Counted from the first letter of the stretch, positions 1-7,184 are shown. The stretch is DNA of 14,367 nucleotides from CSSed11-175R1 sp041685735 (GCA_041685735.1 JAWLFE010000069.1:1-14367); one strand, 5' to 3'. Made by a program: numbers and translations. Notes: a model not told the origin generated them from the sequence alone.

Positions 1-1
1 C

Positions 2-190
2 ACCTCGGTGAACCCGGCGCGTAGCATCGCGGTCGCCGTGTTCGCTGGTGGAACCGCCCTGGAGCAACTGTGGGCGTTCATCGTGTTCCCGTTGGTGGGT
101 GCTGCCGTCGGCGCAATGGCTTGGTGGCTCGTCGACGCGCCGGACGACACGCCGATCGCTCCGGACACGCCCGAGGACCTTCTGGCCTGA
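2..190 (+). CDS. Aquaporin/MIP-family channel, C-terminal fragment
   Basis: The frame enters from the left edge and reads T-S-V-N-P-A-R-S, the second NPA box with the following Arg of the selectivity filter, then a hydrophobic helix (about residues 22-42 of the fragment) and a short acidic, Pro/Asp-rich tail ending in TGA. NPAR followed by one last transmembrane helix is the standard end of AqpZ/GlpF-type water or glycerol channels in the cytoplasmic membrane. The 5' part, including the first NPA box, lies outside the window, so water and glycerol specificity cannot be told apart. It converges on the MFS exporter gene with a gap of about 100 nt in which I see no clear terminator. Confidence 0.85.
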   Translation, partial: TSVNPARSIAVAVFAGGTALEQLWAFIVFPLVGAAVGAMAWWLVDAPDDTPIAPDTPEDLLA

Positions 191-291
191 GACGTCCCTG
201 CGGTTCCCAGCGACGGTCCAGCGCGGGACACCAGCGTGTGGTCGAGGCACCGACGAGGACCCTGGAGGTGCTGTTCGGGAGCCTTGTCGGG

Positions 292-1899
292 CTACCCGGT
301 GTCGTCCCGACCGGCCCCGTCGGTCACCTCCTCGACCCGACGCGGCAGCCGGTTGGTGAGCGTCAGTGCAGCCAGGGCCAGTCCGGCGACCGCGAGCAGT
401 GCCGACCGCAGGCCGACCAGTTGTGCGTCGGCGTAATCCTCGACCAGTGCGGCGACCTGATCGTCGTCGAGACTGGCACCCTCGAGGACGCGGCGAACCG
501 TCACGGTGTCGACGAACGGGACGCCGGCGCTGACCTGCACCGCCGCGCGGTCCCGCAACGCCGGCTCGAGTCGGTCGTCCGCAGCGATGGTCGTGGCCAG
601 GGTGCCGGTGAGCGATCCCAGCACCACGGCACCGATCAGTGCGGTTCCCAGGGCAGCTCCGAGGTTCTGTGCGGTGAACTGCAGGCCACCTGCCTCGCTG
701 CGCGCGGTGTCGCTGACCGACGACTGCACGACGTTGCCGAGTTGTGAAGCGACCAGTCCCATCCCCGTGCCGAGCAATCCCATCGCGATCGCGAACGAAG
801 CGCCGGCCAGCGTGGGACCGATGACGTTGAGCACCGCCAGGGTTGCGAGAAGGATCGTCAGCAGCCCGACGCGTACCACGCTCCGCGGCCCCCACCGGGC
901 AGCGAGCCCCGCTCCCACCAACGAGGAGAGCAGCAGCATCACGGACACCGGCAACAACCGGACACCCGTGCGGAACGCGTCGAGCCCGAGGACCAGTTGG
1001 AGGTAGAGCGGCAGGGTGAAGAAGAGCCCCAGCAGCAGCACGTTCTGCGCGAGGCCGGTAGCCAGTCCCGCCCGCAGGCCGGGTTCCGACAGGAGTGACA
1101 ACCGGATCAGCGGGTCCTGGCCGATCGACGCACGGTGGCGTTGCCACCGGATGAACCCGGCGAGCACCATGCCACCCGCAGCGAGGACGAACGGGGTCAG
1201 GGAGAACCCGAGTGGTGTCATCGGCGACGACCGGGGCTGCAACCATCCCCAGGTGCTGGCCTGCAACGCGGCCAGCACGACGAGGGCGAGCCCGACCGCC
1301 GAGAGGGCCGCGCCGACGATGTCGAGACCGGTGCGGGGTGAGGGCTTCGGAGGCTCCGTCAGGATCCGGACACCAGCGAGGATGCCGAGCACCAACACGA
1401 CCTCACCGACGAACACCAGGCGCCACGACAACGAGGTGGTGACCCATCCCCCGAGGATCGGGCCGACCGCGACGCCCGCGCCCGCCGCGGCGCCCAGGAC
1501 GCCGTAGGCGGTCGCCCGCTCCCGACCGCGGTAGCTGCCCGCCACGAGCGCGACCAGCGAGGGCAGGGCGAGGGCGGCACCGGCCCCCTCGAGGACCGAC
1601 CAGCCGAGGAGCAGCACGCGGACGTCCGGCGCGACCGCCGTCAAGGCCGACCCGGCCCCGTAGATCACGAGCCCGATCGAGAATGCCCGCCGCCGCCCCC
1701 AGCGATCCCCGAGCTTGCCACCGGTGATCATGAGCGCCGCCATGACCAGCGAGTACGCGGTGATCACCCGCTGGACGGCAACGACGTCCGTGTCGAGGTC
1801 CTCCACGAGCGTGCCGATCGAGACGTTCATCACCGCGGTGTCGAGCACCAGCAACAGTTGCGCCGCCGCGAGCACTACGAGCGGACCCCAACGGGCCAT
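292..1899 (-). CDS. MFS drug exporter, DHA2 (EmrB/QacA) family, 14 helices
   Basis: A proton-driven multidrug exporter of about 535 aa, the usual DHA2 size. Near the N-terminus are the helix-1 motif LDTAVMNVS (residues 19-27), motif A GGKLGDRWGRRR (60-71) in the loop between helices 2 and 3, and the antiporter motif C with GPILGG (146-151) followed by W-R-x-V-F. The remainder is alternating hydrophobic segments with one long extracytoplasmic-type loop near residues 455-495, ending in a basic cytoplasmic tail. I chose the ATG at 1899 because GGGAGG lies 6 nt upstream of it. The ATG at 1917 (6 residues longer) has no ribosome site. The gene starts 31 nt after the LuxR-type regulator stop, so the two are probably cotranscribed. 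The substrate cannot be deduced. Confidence 0.92.
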   Translation of the reverse strand: MARWGPLVVLAAAQLLLVLDTAVMNVSIGTLVEDLDTDVVAVQRVITAYSLVMAALMITGGKLGDRWGRRRAFSIGLVIYGAGSALTAVAPDVRVLLLGWSVLEGAGAALALPSLVALVAGSYRGRERATAYGVLGAAAGAGVAVGPILGGWVTTSLSWRLVFVGEVVLVLGILAGVRILTEPPKPSPRTGLDIVGAALSAVGLALVVLAALQASTWGWLQPRSSPMTPLGFSLTPFVLAAGGMVLAGFIRWQRHRASIGQDPLIRLSLLSEPGLRAGLATGLAQNVLLLGLFFTLPLYLQLVLGLDAFRTGVRLLPVSVMLLLSSLVGAGLAARWGPRSVVRVGLLTILLATLAVLNVIGPTLAGASFAIAMGLLGTGMGLVASQLGNVVQSSVSDTARSEAGGLQFTAQNLGAALGTALIGAVVLGSLTGTLATTIAADDRLEPALRDRAAVQVSAGVPFVDTVTVRRVLEGASLDDDQVAALVEDYADAQLVGLRSALLAVAGLALAALTLTNRLPRRVEEVTDGAGRDDTG

Positions 1900-1930
1900 C
1901 CGCACCCTCCCGGTCATGTCTCGACGGACA

Positions 1931-4552
1931 TCAGAGCAGTCCGCGGTGCCTGGCCTCGCGGACTGCTTCTCGGCGACTGTCCGCGCCGAGCTTGGCGTAG
2001 ATGGCGCGCAGATGCGTCTTCACGGTGTTCACCGACACGTGTCGTGCCTGCGCGATCTCGCCGATGGTTCGCAGGGAGGGGAGATCCTGCAGGAGGCTCG
2101 CCTCGGTGTTCGTCAAGGGTGTCATCGGTTGACCGCGCGCAACGTTCAGATCCAGGATCCGTGCCACGAACTCCTCGGACCGTCCGAAGCGCCCGACGTT
2201 GGCGAGGAGCAGCTGTCGGATGGGTTCCCCGGCATCGACGAACGGCCGGAGCAACTGATGAGGTTGCGCCTTCCGGAGCGCCGTCGCGACCGCGTCGAAT
2301 GCGTCTGGCCCACGCTGCAGGGCAGCGGTGTGCTCGGCCTCGATGAGCCAGGCGGACACCTCGGTGAGACTGACCTGGCACGGGACCTCTCCCCGGATGA
2401 TCGGTGCGATCGCCTGGCGGGCGGCTTCAGCCTGTCCCTTCCCACTCAGAAGCAGTGCCGCGAACAACGCGGCTTCACCGAGCTCGTTGAACCCTCTCGG
2501 CTGGCGTCCTGCGGCCTCGTCGGCCCACACCACCTGGCCGATCCTCAGGCACAGTCGGATCTCCATCGGGATGGCGAAGGCGTGCAACGCTGGACCGATC
2601 TCCCGACCTACGGCGTCGTCCCAGGCGGCTCGTATCGAGCAGAGCGCGTCGAACGTGTCTCCGCCGAGCTCCACGTCGGCGAACGCCTCGATGCAGCGTG
2701 CACCGAGCTCGATCGGCGCGTCGATGTGGCCGCCGATCGCATCGACCGCGAGCTTGGCATGCTCCAGAGAGTCCTCGGTGGCAGCCCGGAGGTAGGAGCA
2801 GGCCGCACGGCTGACATGGGCGTTGGCCGTGATCGGTGACCGGTTCCAACCTCGGGGAACGGCGATGTGCAGTGCCTGGTCCGCAGCATCGCTCATCCGT
2901 GTGAAGTCGCTCAACCCGGATGCCGCGCCGGCGAGCACCGAGAGACAGGAGACGGCGATGGCATCCCGTCCGCCTGCAAGCGCCAGGGTGACCGCTCGTT
3001 CGAGGTCGTTCGCGGCGGTCCGGTAGTCGCCACTCCAGACCCGGCTCGTGCCCAGATGCTGGAGAGCAAGCAGGTCCAGGTCTTCGTCACCGGTCTGGCC
3101 CGCTGCGGTGGTCAGCGCGTGCTCCAGCGCGGCGGAGGGCGTCCCATGCAGACGCGCCCGATTCAGTGCCACGATCGCATGGAGGGCGACGACCCACGGA
3201 TCCGATCGGGTGGAGATCGTCGGAGCGGTGGGCAGCACCGACGGGTCAGAGGGTGCGAGACCGAGGCGGTGCAGGAAGACGGCAGCCCGGAGCAGCGATG
3301 GGACCGGCTCGTTCCTCCACGGTGGGTCCAGCATGTCGAGCCGCTCCTGAAGCTCCGCTCCCCGGCCGTCGAGGAGCATGCCGATGCCATGGCGGCGGAG
3401 CAGGTCCAGAGTCAGGTCGCCGTCCTTCGCCAGGCTGGCGTGCTCGAGGGCATGCGCGCCGTCCCCGCGATCGTCGTACCAGCGGGCAGACGCGCGATGT
3501 AGCCGTGCGTATTCCGGGCGGTCGACCCGACGGAACTCCGCCTGCAGGTAGGAACGCAGCAGCTCGTGGTAGCGGTAGACCGGTTCGTGTTCTCCGACCA
3601 GCACGGTGAGCACGTTCTCACGGACGAGACGGTCGAGCACCTGTCCGGTGTCATGACGTCCGGTGAGATGCTCCGCGAGATCGAGCGCCACCCTCGTACA
3701 GGTGCTGGTCTCGAGCAGGAACCGTCTGGTGTCGGCGGTGAGCCGTCCGAGGATCTCCTCGACGAGATAGTCGGCGACCGAGTGTTGGGTCCCATTGAAT
3801 CGTTGCATGAAACGCTGTGGGTCGGGATCGTCCGTGAGCGCGAGCGCTGCGATCTGCAAGCCGGCCGCCCAGCCCTCCGTCCGTCGCAGCAGCTGGTCGG
3901 CGATCGGCGCTTCGATGGTCACCGAATGTCGTTCCAGTAGCTCCGCAGCCTCATCGCGCGTGAAGGCCAGATCGTCGATCCTGATCTCGCGAAGCGCACC
4001 GGCGAGTCGTAGACGTTGCAATGCGAGCGGTGGGTCGGTGCGGCTGGAGAGCACGACACGAAGGGGCGTCGGCAGCCGTCGCAGCAGCAGATCGAGACTC
4101 TTGAGTGCATCCGGGTCGGTCAGCTCGTGCACGTCATCGAGCACGAGCCACAGCGGCTGCTCGAGGCGCTCGACCGCCTCCATCAGCTCCGCGAGGAACG
4201 CTCCGTCGTCCCCGTGCCCGGGTGGTGTCATGGCATGGATGCGGTCGTCCGCAGCGAATGCCCCCGACGTGCGCAAGGCCGCGAGCAGGGCGTTCCACAG
4301 CAGCAGGGCATCGTCGTCATGACGGTCCAGATCCAACCATGCGACGGGGAGATCGTCGTACGCCGCGAGCCAGGAGGTCAACAGCATGGTCTTGCCGGAG
4401 CCGGCCGGCCCACAGACCAGCGTGATCGGTTTCGGGCTGTCGGTGAAGGCCCGCACGAGGCGGCTTCGGCCCACCAGCGTGCGCGGCGCCGACGGCGGCC
4501 GCAGTTTCGTCGCAGCAACGACCGTGGGGACGCGTTGATCGAACCCAACCAC
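1931..4552 (-). CDS. Large ATP-binding LuxR-family regulator (MalT/LAL type)
   Basis: Signal-transduction ATPase/transcription factor of 873 aa with the MalT layout: a short lead-in with the A-T-K-L-R-P-P motif, Walker A GPAGSGKT (residues 48-55), Walker B LWLVLDD (134-140), a long alpha-helical TPR-like middle region rich in Leu/Ala that usually senses an inducer, and a LuxR helix-turn-helix in the last 64 residues (LT-x2-E, then VSVNTVKTHLRAIYAKLG). Such proteins oligomerise with ATP and inducer and activate nearby promoters. The frame stays open upstream to an ATG at 4741, but the GTG at 4552 is preferred: GGGAGG precedes it by 8 nt and family homology begins just after it. The added 63 residues look like non-coding translation. 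It probably controls the MFS exporter 31 nt downstream; the inducer is unknown. Confidence 0.9.
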   Translation of the reverse strand: MVGFDQRVPTVVAATKLRPPSAPRTLVGRSRLVRAFTDSPKPITLVCGPAGSGKTMLLTSWLAAYDDLPVAWLDLDRHDDDALLLWNALLAALRTSGAFAADDRIHAMTPPGHGDDGAFLAELMEAVERLEQPLWLVLDDVHELTDPDALKSLDLLLRRLPTPLRVVLSSRTDPPLALQRLRLAGALREIRIDDLAFTRDEAAELLERHSVTIEAPIADQLLRRTEGWAAGLQIAALALTDDPDPQRFMQRFNGTQHSVADYLVEEILGRLTADTRRFLLETSTCTRVALDLAEHLTGRHDTGQVLDRLVRENVLTVLVGEHEPVYRYHELLRSYLQAEFRRVDRPEYARLHRASARWYDDRGDGAHALEHASLAKDGDLTLDLLRRHGIGMLLDGRGAELQERLDMLDPPWRNEPVPSLLRAAVFLHRLGLAPSDPSVLPTAPTISTRSDPWVVALHAIVALNRARLHGTPSAALEHALTTAAGQTGDEDLDLLALQHLGTSRVWSGDYRTAANDLERAVTLALAGGRDAIAVSCLSVLAGAASGLSDFTRMSDAADQALHIAVPRGWNRSPITANAHVSRAACSYLRAATEDSLEHAKLAVDAIGGHIDAPIELGARCIEAFADVELGGDTFDALCSIRAAWDDAVGREIGPALHAFAIPMEIRLCLRIGQVVWADEAAGRQPRGFNELGEAALFAALLLSGKGQAEAARQAIAPIIRGEVPCQVSLTEVSAWLIEAEHTAALQRGPDAFDAVATALRKAQPHQLLRPFVDAGEPIRQLLLANVGRFGRSEEFVARILDLNVARGQPMTPLTNTEASLLQDLPSLRTIGEIAQARHVSVNTVKTHLRAIYAKLGADSRREAVREARHRGLL

Positions 4553-4611
4553 CAGCCTGTCCTCCCGCCCCCTGCAGCTGTACGAAGGTAGCGAGGGGCA
4601 GGGATGGGTTT

Positions 4612-4628
4612 CGCCCGTGACGGGTGAT
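4612..4628. repeat. Degenerate copy of the TCACCC-N5-GGGTGA palindrome
   Basis: Reads TCGCCCGTGACGGGTGA, differing from the consensus arm at one base. It lies in the 140-nt gap between the divergent start codons of the LuxR-type regulator (4552) and the small plus-strand gene (4693), where an operator for either would be expected. Being a degenerate match in GC-rich DNA it could be chance; it counts mainly because the spacing of 6-5-6 is the same as in the three better copies further right. Confidence 0.4.
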
Positions 4629-4653
4629 GCCGCGGCCAGCTCGGCGAGCGAAG

Positions 4654-4675
4654 ATCGTCGCTCCGAAGACGATCG
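4654..4675. promoter_or_regulatory. Inverted repeat GATCGTC-N8-GACGATC in leader region
   Basis: Perfect 7-bp arms (4654-4660 and 4669-4675) around an 8-nt loop, ending 6 nt before the GGGGGAAG ribosome site of the plus-strand gene at 4693. It could be a repressor site or a leader hairpin. No protein can be assigned to it. Confidence 0.3.
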
Positions 4676-4692
4676 TGCCCGGGGGAAGCCAC

Positions 4693-5157
4693 ATGGATCG
4701 AGGCGGGGAATACGAGTTCCTGGTCGCTGAGCGTTTGTCACCGACGGCGATCGCCGCGTTCGACGAGCTGTCCGTCAGCGAGCAGGGTGGAGGCGGCACG
4801 TTGCTCTGCGGCACCGTTCGAGATCAGTCCGAACTGCATGGTGTACTCGTCCGTTTGCAGGTGCTCGGACTGACCCTCGAGGGACTGACGAGGGTGCGTC
4901 GGTCAAGCCACGGGGGCATCGGCTCGTTCGGGCTCGGATGCTCGGACACGACCCGAGATCGCGGTGGTCAGACCGTCCAGGATGAGCTGGACGCCGAGCA
5001 CCGTGCCGAGGTACCAGAGCGCAGAGATGGGCCACTGGAAGAAGACCAGCAGCCCGAGCAGCAGCGTGGCGAGTCCGTTGACGATCAGGATGCTCTTCGG
5101 AGCACCAGGCTGGAAGGCAGCCACGAGCCGCACGATCCCCCCCACGATGAGCAGTGA
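4693..5157 (+). CDS. Small actinobacterial protein of unknown function with run-on 3' end
   Basis: The first 70 residues, starting M-D-R-G-G-E-Y-E-F and containing RLSPTAIAAF, TLLCGTVRDQSELHGVL and a final LGL-T-L segment, have the pattern of a small cytoplasmic family common in actinobacteria and usually 65-75 aa long: a beta-strand, an A-A-F helix, then G-x-V-x-D-Q-x-x-L-H-G-x-L. I know of no established function. The ATG follows GGGGGAAG by 4 nt. No stop occurs where such proteins end (about 4902). The frame continues 85 codons, exactly codon-antiparallel to the end of the convergent HdeD-like gene, producing a hydrophilic Glu/Asp/Arg/Gln-rich tail that looks like antisense translation. 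Either the stop has been lost or the tail is real; the first 70 codons are the reliable part. Confidence 0.65.
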   Translation: MDRGGEYEFLVAERLSPTAIAAFDELSVSEQGGGGTLLCGTVRDQSELHGVLVRLQVLGLTLEGLTRVRRSSHGGIGSFGLGCSDTTRDRGGQTVQDELDAEHRAEVPERRDGPLEEDQQPEQQRGESVDDQDALRSTRLEGSHEPHDPPHDEQ

Positions 5158-5466
5158 GCCGGCGAGAAGTGTCAGCACCAGCAGACTCGCGCCCGGGTTG
5201 CGGGCGAACCCGACGCCCAGGACGGCGAGCAGTCCACCGGCGATGACGCCCCACCAGTGGCCGGGTTCGCCCCAGGCCGTGATGGCGGAGACGAACACGA
5301 CGATCCCACCGATGATCAGGGTCCAGCCGAGGAAGAGCACCGACACGAGGCTGGCGAGTGCGACATGACCGAGCATCACCGCTCCCGCGACCACCGTGAG
5401 AGCGCCGAACGCGACGTCCCATTTCGTGCGGCGACGTTCGAAGACGACTGGTGCGCTTGCGGACAT
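4903..5466 (-). CDS. HdeD-family (DUF308) integral membrane protein
   Basis: About 187 aa with six evenly spaced hydrophobic segments and short loops: the start of the first is W-D-V-A-F-G-A-L, followed by GWTLIIGGIVVF, the WWGVIAGGLL helix and LLAGSLLIVGGIVRLVAAF. The duplicated I-x-G-G-I-V pattern is typical of DUF308/HdeD. In E. coli HdeD is linked to acid resistance at high cell density; in actinobacteria the role is unknown and probably a general envelope stress function. The ATG at 5466 has GGGAG 9 nt upstream; an ATG at 5493 (9 residues longer) has no ribosome site. Its stop codon lies exactly where the convergent small gene should have ended, giving a 255-nt antisense overlap. Confidence 0.85.
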   Translation of the reverse strand: MSASAPVVFERRRTKWDVAFGALTVVAGAVMLGHVALASLVSVLFLGWTLIIGGIVVFVSAITAWGEPGHWWGVIAGGLLAVLGVGFARNPGASLLVLTLLAGSLLIVGGIVRLVAAFQPGAPKSILIVNGLATLLLGLLVFFQWPISALWYLGTVLGVQLILDGLTTAISGRVRASEPERADAPVA

Positions 5467-5610
5467 GAGGCGGTTCTCCCGGTCGATCGTCATGGCTTGC
5501 GGACACCGTCAGTTCGGGCGGTGCTGGCACCTGGCCCCGTGTCGCGCGACGTGCAGGGGCCGAGCCCGTCGGCGGCGCTGGATGCTAAGGCTGAGCCGGG
5601 CCATCCGTCC

Positions 5611-5629
5611 TCACCCGATTCGGGTGAGG
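5611..5629. repeat. Palindrome TCACCC-N5-GGGTGA, copy 1
   Basis: TCACCCGATTCGGGTGAGG. With the preceding CC the arms extend to 9 bp (CCTCACCCG/CGGGTGAGG) around ATT, the most perfect of the copies. It lies in the 256-nt gap between the doubtful Cys-rich gene and the HdeD-like gene, about 145 nt upstream of the latter's start. It may be an operator or a REP-like element; there is no T-run, so a terminator is less likely. Confidence 0.65.
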
Positions 5630-5722
5630 CTGGGACCGATGTGGGTGTGAAGGGCCGACTGCCCGTGATGGCATCACGGCTTCGACGGCTGCCCGAGCGC
5701 GGACCTTCGGTCGGCCTATCTC

Positions 5723-6094
5723 CTAGCTGAACCCATCCGGTGTTGCGCTCTCGTGGTGTCCCCCGGGCAGCGGCTCCGTCCATCCCCCCTCGGTATCGAC
5801 GCCTTGCCACAGCAGCACCATCGCCACCACACAGCTACAGAACCATGTGACCATGATCCAGCGCAGGCGACGCCCTGGGTCGCCGGACGGTTCAACGGTC
5901 GTCTGCTCAGGTGATGCCTGCGCCGGGTGGCAGCATGAACAGCACCGATGCATCCGTCGCGCTTCGATCACGCGCTTCCCGGGCATCGTGGTCGTCGTGG
6001 TGGTTCGCCTCGAGCGGGCGGCCGAGGGTTTCGGTCGCTGCTCTGGTCGGCAGACCGAGTGGTCCTCGGAAGTCCGCCTCGTGAGCGATGGCAT
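5723..6094 (-). CDS. Putative Cys-rich single-helix membrane protein
   Basis: Possible 123-aa protein, not recognised. Residues 1-48 are basic and Thr/Arg-rich, 47-56 contain the cluster MHRCCSCCHP, one transmembrane helix with two further Cys lies at about 77-96 (WIMVTWFCSCVVAMVLLW), and a short Gly/Pro/His-rich tail ends at TAG. The ATG at 6094 is preceded by GCGAGG at 8 nt. An internal ATG at 5953 would give a 76-aa form starting at the Cys cluster but has a poor ribosome site. Third positions are mostly G or C, as in neighbouring genes, which supports coding only weakly in GC-rich DNA. The frame stays open further upstream only because it is antisense to the Glu-Pro repeat. A clear helix plus CxCC cluster argues for a real gene, but this is uncertain. 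Confidence 0.4.
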   Translation of the reverse strand: MPSLTRRTSEDHSVCRPEQRPKPSAARSRRTTTTTTMPGKRVIEARRMHRCCSCCHPAQASPEQTTVEPSGDPGRRLRWIMVTWFCSCVVAMVLLWQGVDTEGGWTEPLPGGHHESATPDGFS

Positions 6095-6249
6095 TGCGGT
6101 GTCCTCGCCGTGGTTCAGGGTGCCCCGTGTCTTTCGAGCGTCGGCGGCATGATCGCGGTCGTCAGCCATCCGGCTCCGCCTCCGGCAGCTGCGTGCGCAA
6201 CGCTTCATGTCCGACGAAGTCAGGTTGCCCACCTCGAGGTCTCCACCCG

Positions 6250-6268
6250 TCACCCGTCGCGGGTGAGG
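6250..6268. repeat. Palindrome TCACCC-N5-GGGTGA, copy 2
   Basis: TCACCCGTCGCGGGTGAGG, perfect 6-bp arms with a 5-nt centre and the same GG extension as copies 1 and 3. It is paired with copy 3 at a centre spacing of 36 nt. Confidence 0.65.
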
Positions 6269-6285
6269 TTGCGATCCACCGGATG

Positions 6286-6304
6286 TCACCCCGCCTGGGT
6301 GAGG
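6286..6304. repeat. Palindrome TCACCC-N5-GGGTGA, copy 3
   Basis: TCACCCCGCCTGGGTGAGG, perfect 6-bp arms around CGCCT. The centre differs from copies 1 and 2 while the arms and GAGG flank are kept, as expected for a protein-binding site rather than a recent duplication. It ends 95 nt before the lipoprotein start. Confidence 0.65.
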
Positions 6305-6345
6305 TCGGACGCACCCATGCCGTGCATCGTCACCAGCTGCTCGCA

Positions 6346-6360
6346 CCCCGCTGAGCGGGG
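6346..6360. promoter_or_regulatory. Palindrome CCCCGCT-G-AGCGGGG upstream of lipoprotein
   Basis: Perfect 7-bp arms around a single G, ending about 38 nt before the GTG start at 6399. The arms differ from the TCACCC/GGGTGA family. Without a loop or T-run it resembles an operator more than a terminator. In DNA this GC-rich such a site can arise by chance. Confidence 0.25.
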
Positions 6361-6398
6361 ACCTGATTCCTACTTCGACGCAGGCAGGGGTGATCCTT

Positions 6399-7184
6399 GT
6401 GAACGTGACCCGTGTCCCGGCACTTGCGCGACGACTGTTCGTGGTGCTGCTGGCCGTCTCGATCCTTGGCTGTACGGCTGAGGACCGGGAGGACATCCTC
6501 GACCAGATCGGCGCTGGGTCCGGGGGCGAGACGAGTGAGCCCGAACCGGAGCCGGAGCCCGAACCGGAGCCGGAGCCCGAACCGGAGCCCGAACCCGAAC
6601 CGGAGCCGGAGCCCGAGCCGGAGCCGGAGCCCGAACCGGAGACGGAACCGGAACCGGAGCCTGCAGAGGCCGCGGAGAGCGAGCCTGAGGGGGAGGATGG
6701 GTCCAGCCGATGGCTCGCCCTTGTCGCCGGAGCCCTCGCCCTGGGCGTACTCGCCGCCGCAGCCCTCAGGGGCATCCGCTCGCGCAGGCGCCGAGCGGAA
6801 CAGGTCGAGCTACTCGACCAGGCGTTGATCGATGCCGACTGGCTGCTCGGCGTGTCCGTCGAGCCATCGAGCGTGTCGGAGATGAACGTACGCATCGCTG
6901 CCATCCGGTCGAGGAGCGACCGTGCTCACGACCTTCTGGGCCGTCTCGACAGCATCTCGGAGCCACCGCTGCGCGACGCGGCATTGGAACTCCGAGCTGG
7001 CATATCGGAACTCGCTGCTGCGAGCATCAGCCGCATCGGGGCGTCGGACCCCACCGCTCCCAACCTGGATCTGCGGATCGGTGAACTCCGCGAGCGTGTG
7101 CGGACGACGCGGCGGGCACTCGCGAACCACCACCCCGATCGTTCTCGGCGACCCGTCGTTGGAGCGGGTCCGCGCACGCGGTGA
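6399..7184 (+). CDS. Lipoprotein with Glu-Pro repeat, one helix and cytoplasmic tail
   Basis: Unrecognised protein of about 261 aa with a readable plan. A signal peptide ends in a lipobox-like I-L-G-C (Cys25). A Glu-Pro run covers residues 47-88: 17 EP pairs, one ET, 3 EP. A transmembrane helix lies at about 105-123, followed by R-S-R-R-R-R. The Arg-rich stop-transfer puts the remaining ~130 residues in the cytoplasm; they are helical and Leu/Arg/Glu-rich (LLDQALIDADWLLGV, LRIGELRERVRTTRRAL) with coiled-coil character. The rigid acidic EP rod would span the cell wall outside. GTG 6399 was chosen because AGGGGTGATC, close to the full anti-16S sequence, precedes it; GTG 6390 overlaps that site. 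Function is unknown; a wall-spanning tether or sensor is inference. Confidence 0.7.
   Translation: MNVTRVPALARRLFVVLLAVSILGCTAEDREDILDQIGAGSGGETSEPEPEPEPEPEPEPEPEPEPEPEPEPEPEPEPEPETEPEPEPAEAAESEPEGEDGSSRWLALVAGALALGVLAAAALRGIRSRRRRAEQVELLDQALIDADWLLGVSVEPSSVSEMNVRIAAIRSRSDRAHDLLGRLDSISEPPLRDAALELRAGISELAAASISRIGASDPTAPNLDLRIGELRERVRTTRRALANHHPDRSRRPVVGAGPRTR
6537..6662 (+). repeat. In-frame Glu-Pro coding repeat
   Basis: 126 nt made of GAR-CCN codon pairs, 21 dipeptides with one ET interruption. The first part has an 18-nt higher-order unit, GAGCCCGAACCGGAGCCG, giving near-identical copies in tandem. The repeat length is likely to vary between strains by slippage. The reverse strand reads as Ser-Gly repeats, which creates a misleading long minus-strand frame. 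Confidence 0.9.

Larger units (their letters stand above)
6095..6398. other. Intergenic region with clustered palindromes
   Basis: No convincing gene in about 300 nt between the possible Cys-rich gene (minus) and the Glu-Pro lipoprotein (plus). It holds two TCACCC-N5-GGGTGA palindromes 36 nt apart and a CCCCGCT-G-AGCGGGG palindrome (6346-6360) close to the lipoprotein start, so it is probably a divergent control region. I could not fix -35/-10 boxes. Confidence 0.5.

Noticed and set aside
1715..2839. A 374-codon plus-strand frame
   Set aside because: Antisense to the end of the LuxR-type regulator and the start of the exporter; no recognisable motif, no ribosome site of note.
2842..2862. Further ArsR-like TTCCAACC sequence
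   Set aside because: A half match (GGTTCCAACC) within the LuxR-type coding region, without the GTTGGAA arm at the right distance; chance.
4553..4741. 63-residue N-terminal extension of the LuxR-type regulator
   Set aside because: No ribosome site at the ATG 4741, a Ser/Arg/Pro-rich composition without homology, and a good GGGAGG before GTG 4552. The extension would also cover the divergent gene's start.
6537..6662. Regular repeat that could be taken for a CRISPR array
   Set aside because: No spacers: it is a continuous in-frame GAR-CCN dipeptide repeat inside a coding gene.
5723..6904. A 393-codon minus-strand frame with a long Ser-Gly repeat
   Set aside because: The Ser-Gly part is the reverse complement of the Glu-Pro coding repeat, whose plus frame has a ribosome site, signal peptide and helix. 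Only the left end (to 6094) is kept as a doubtful gene.
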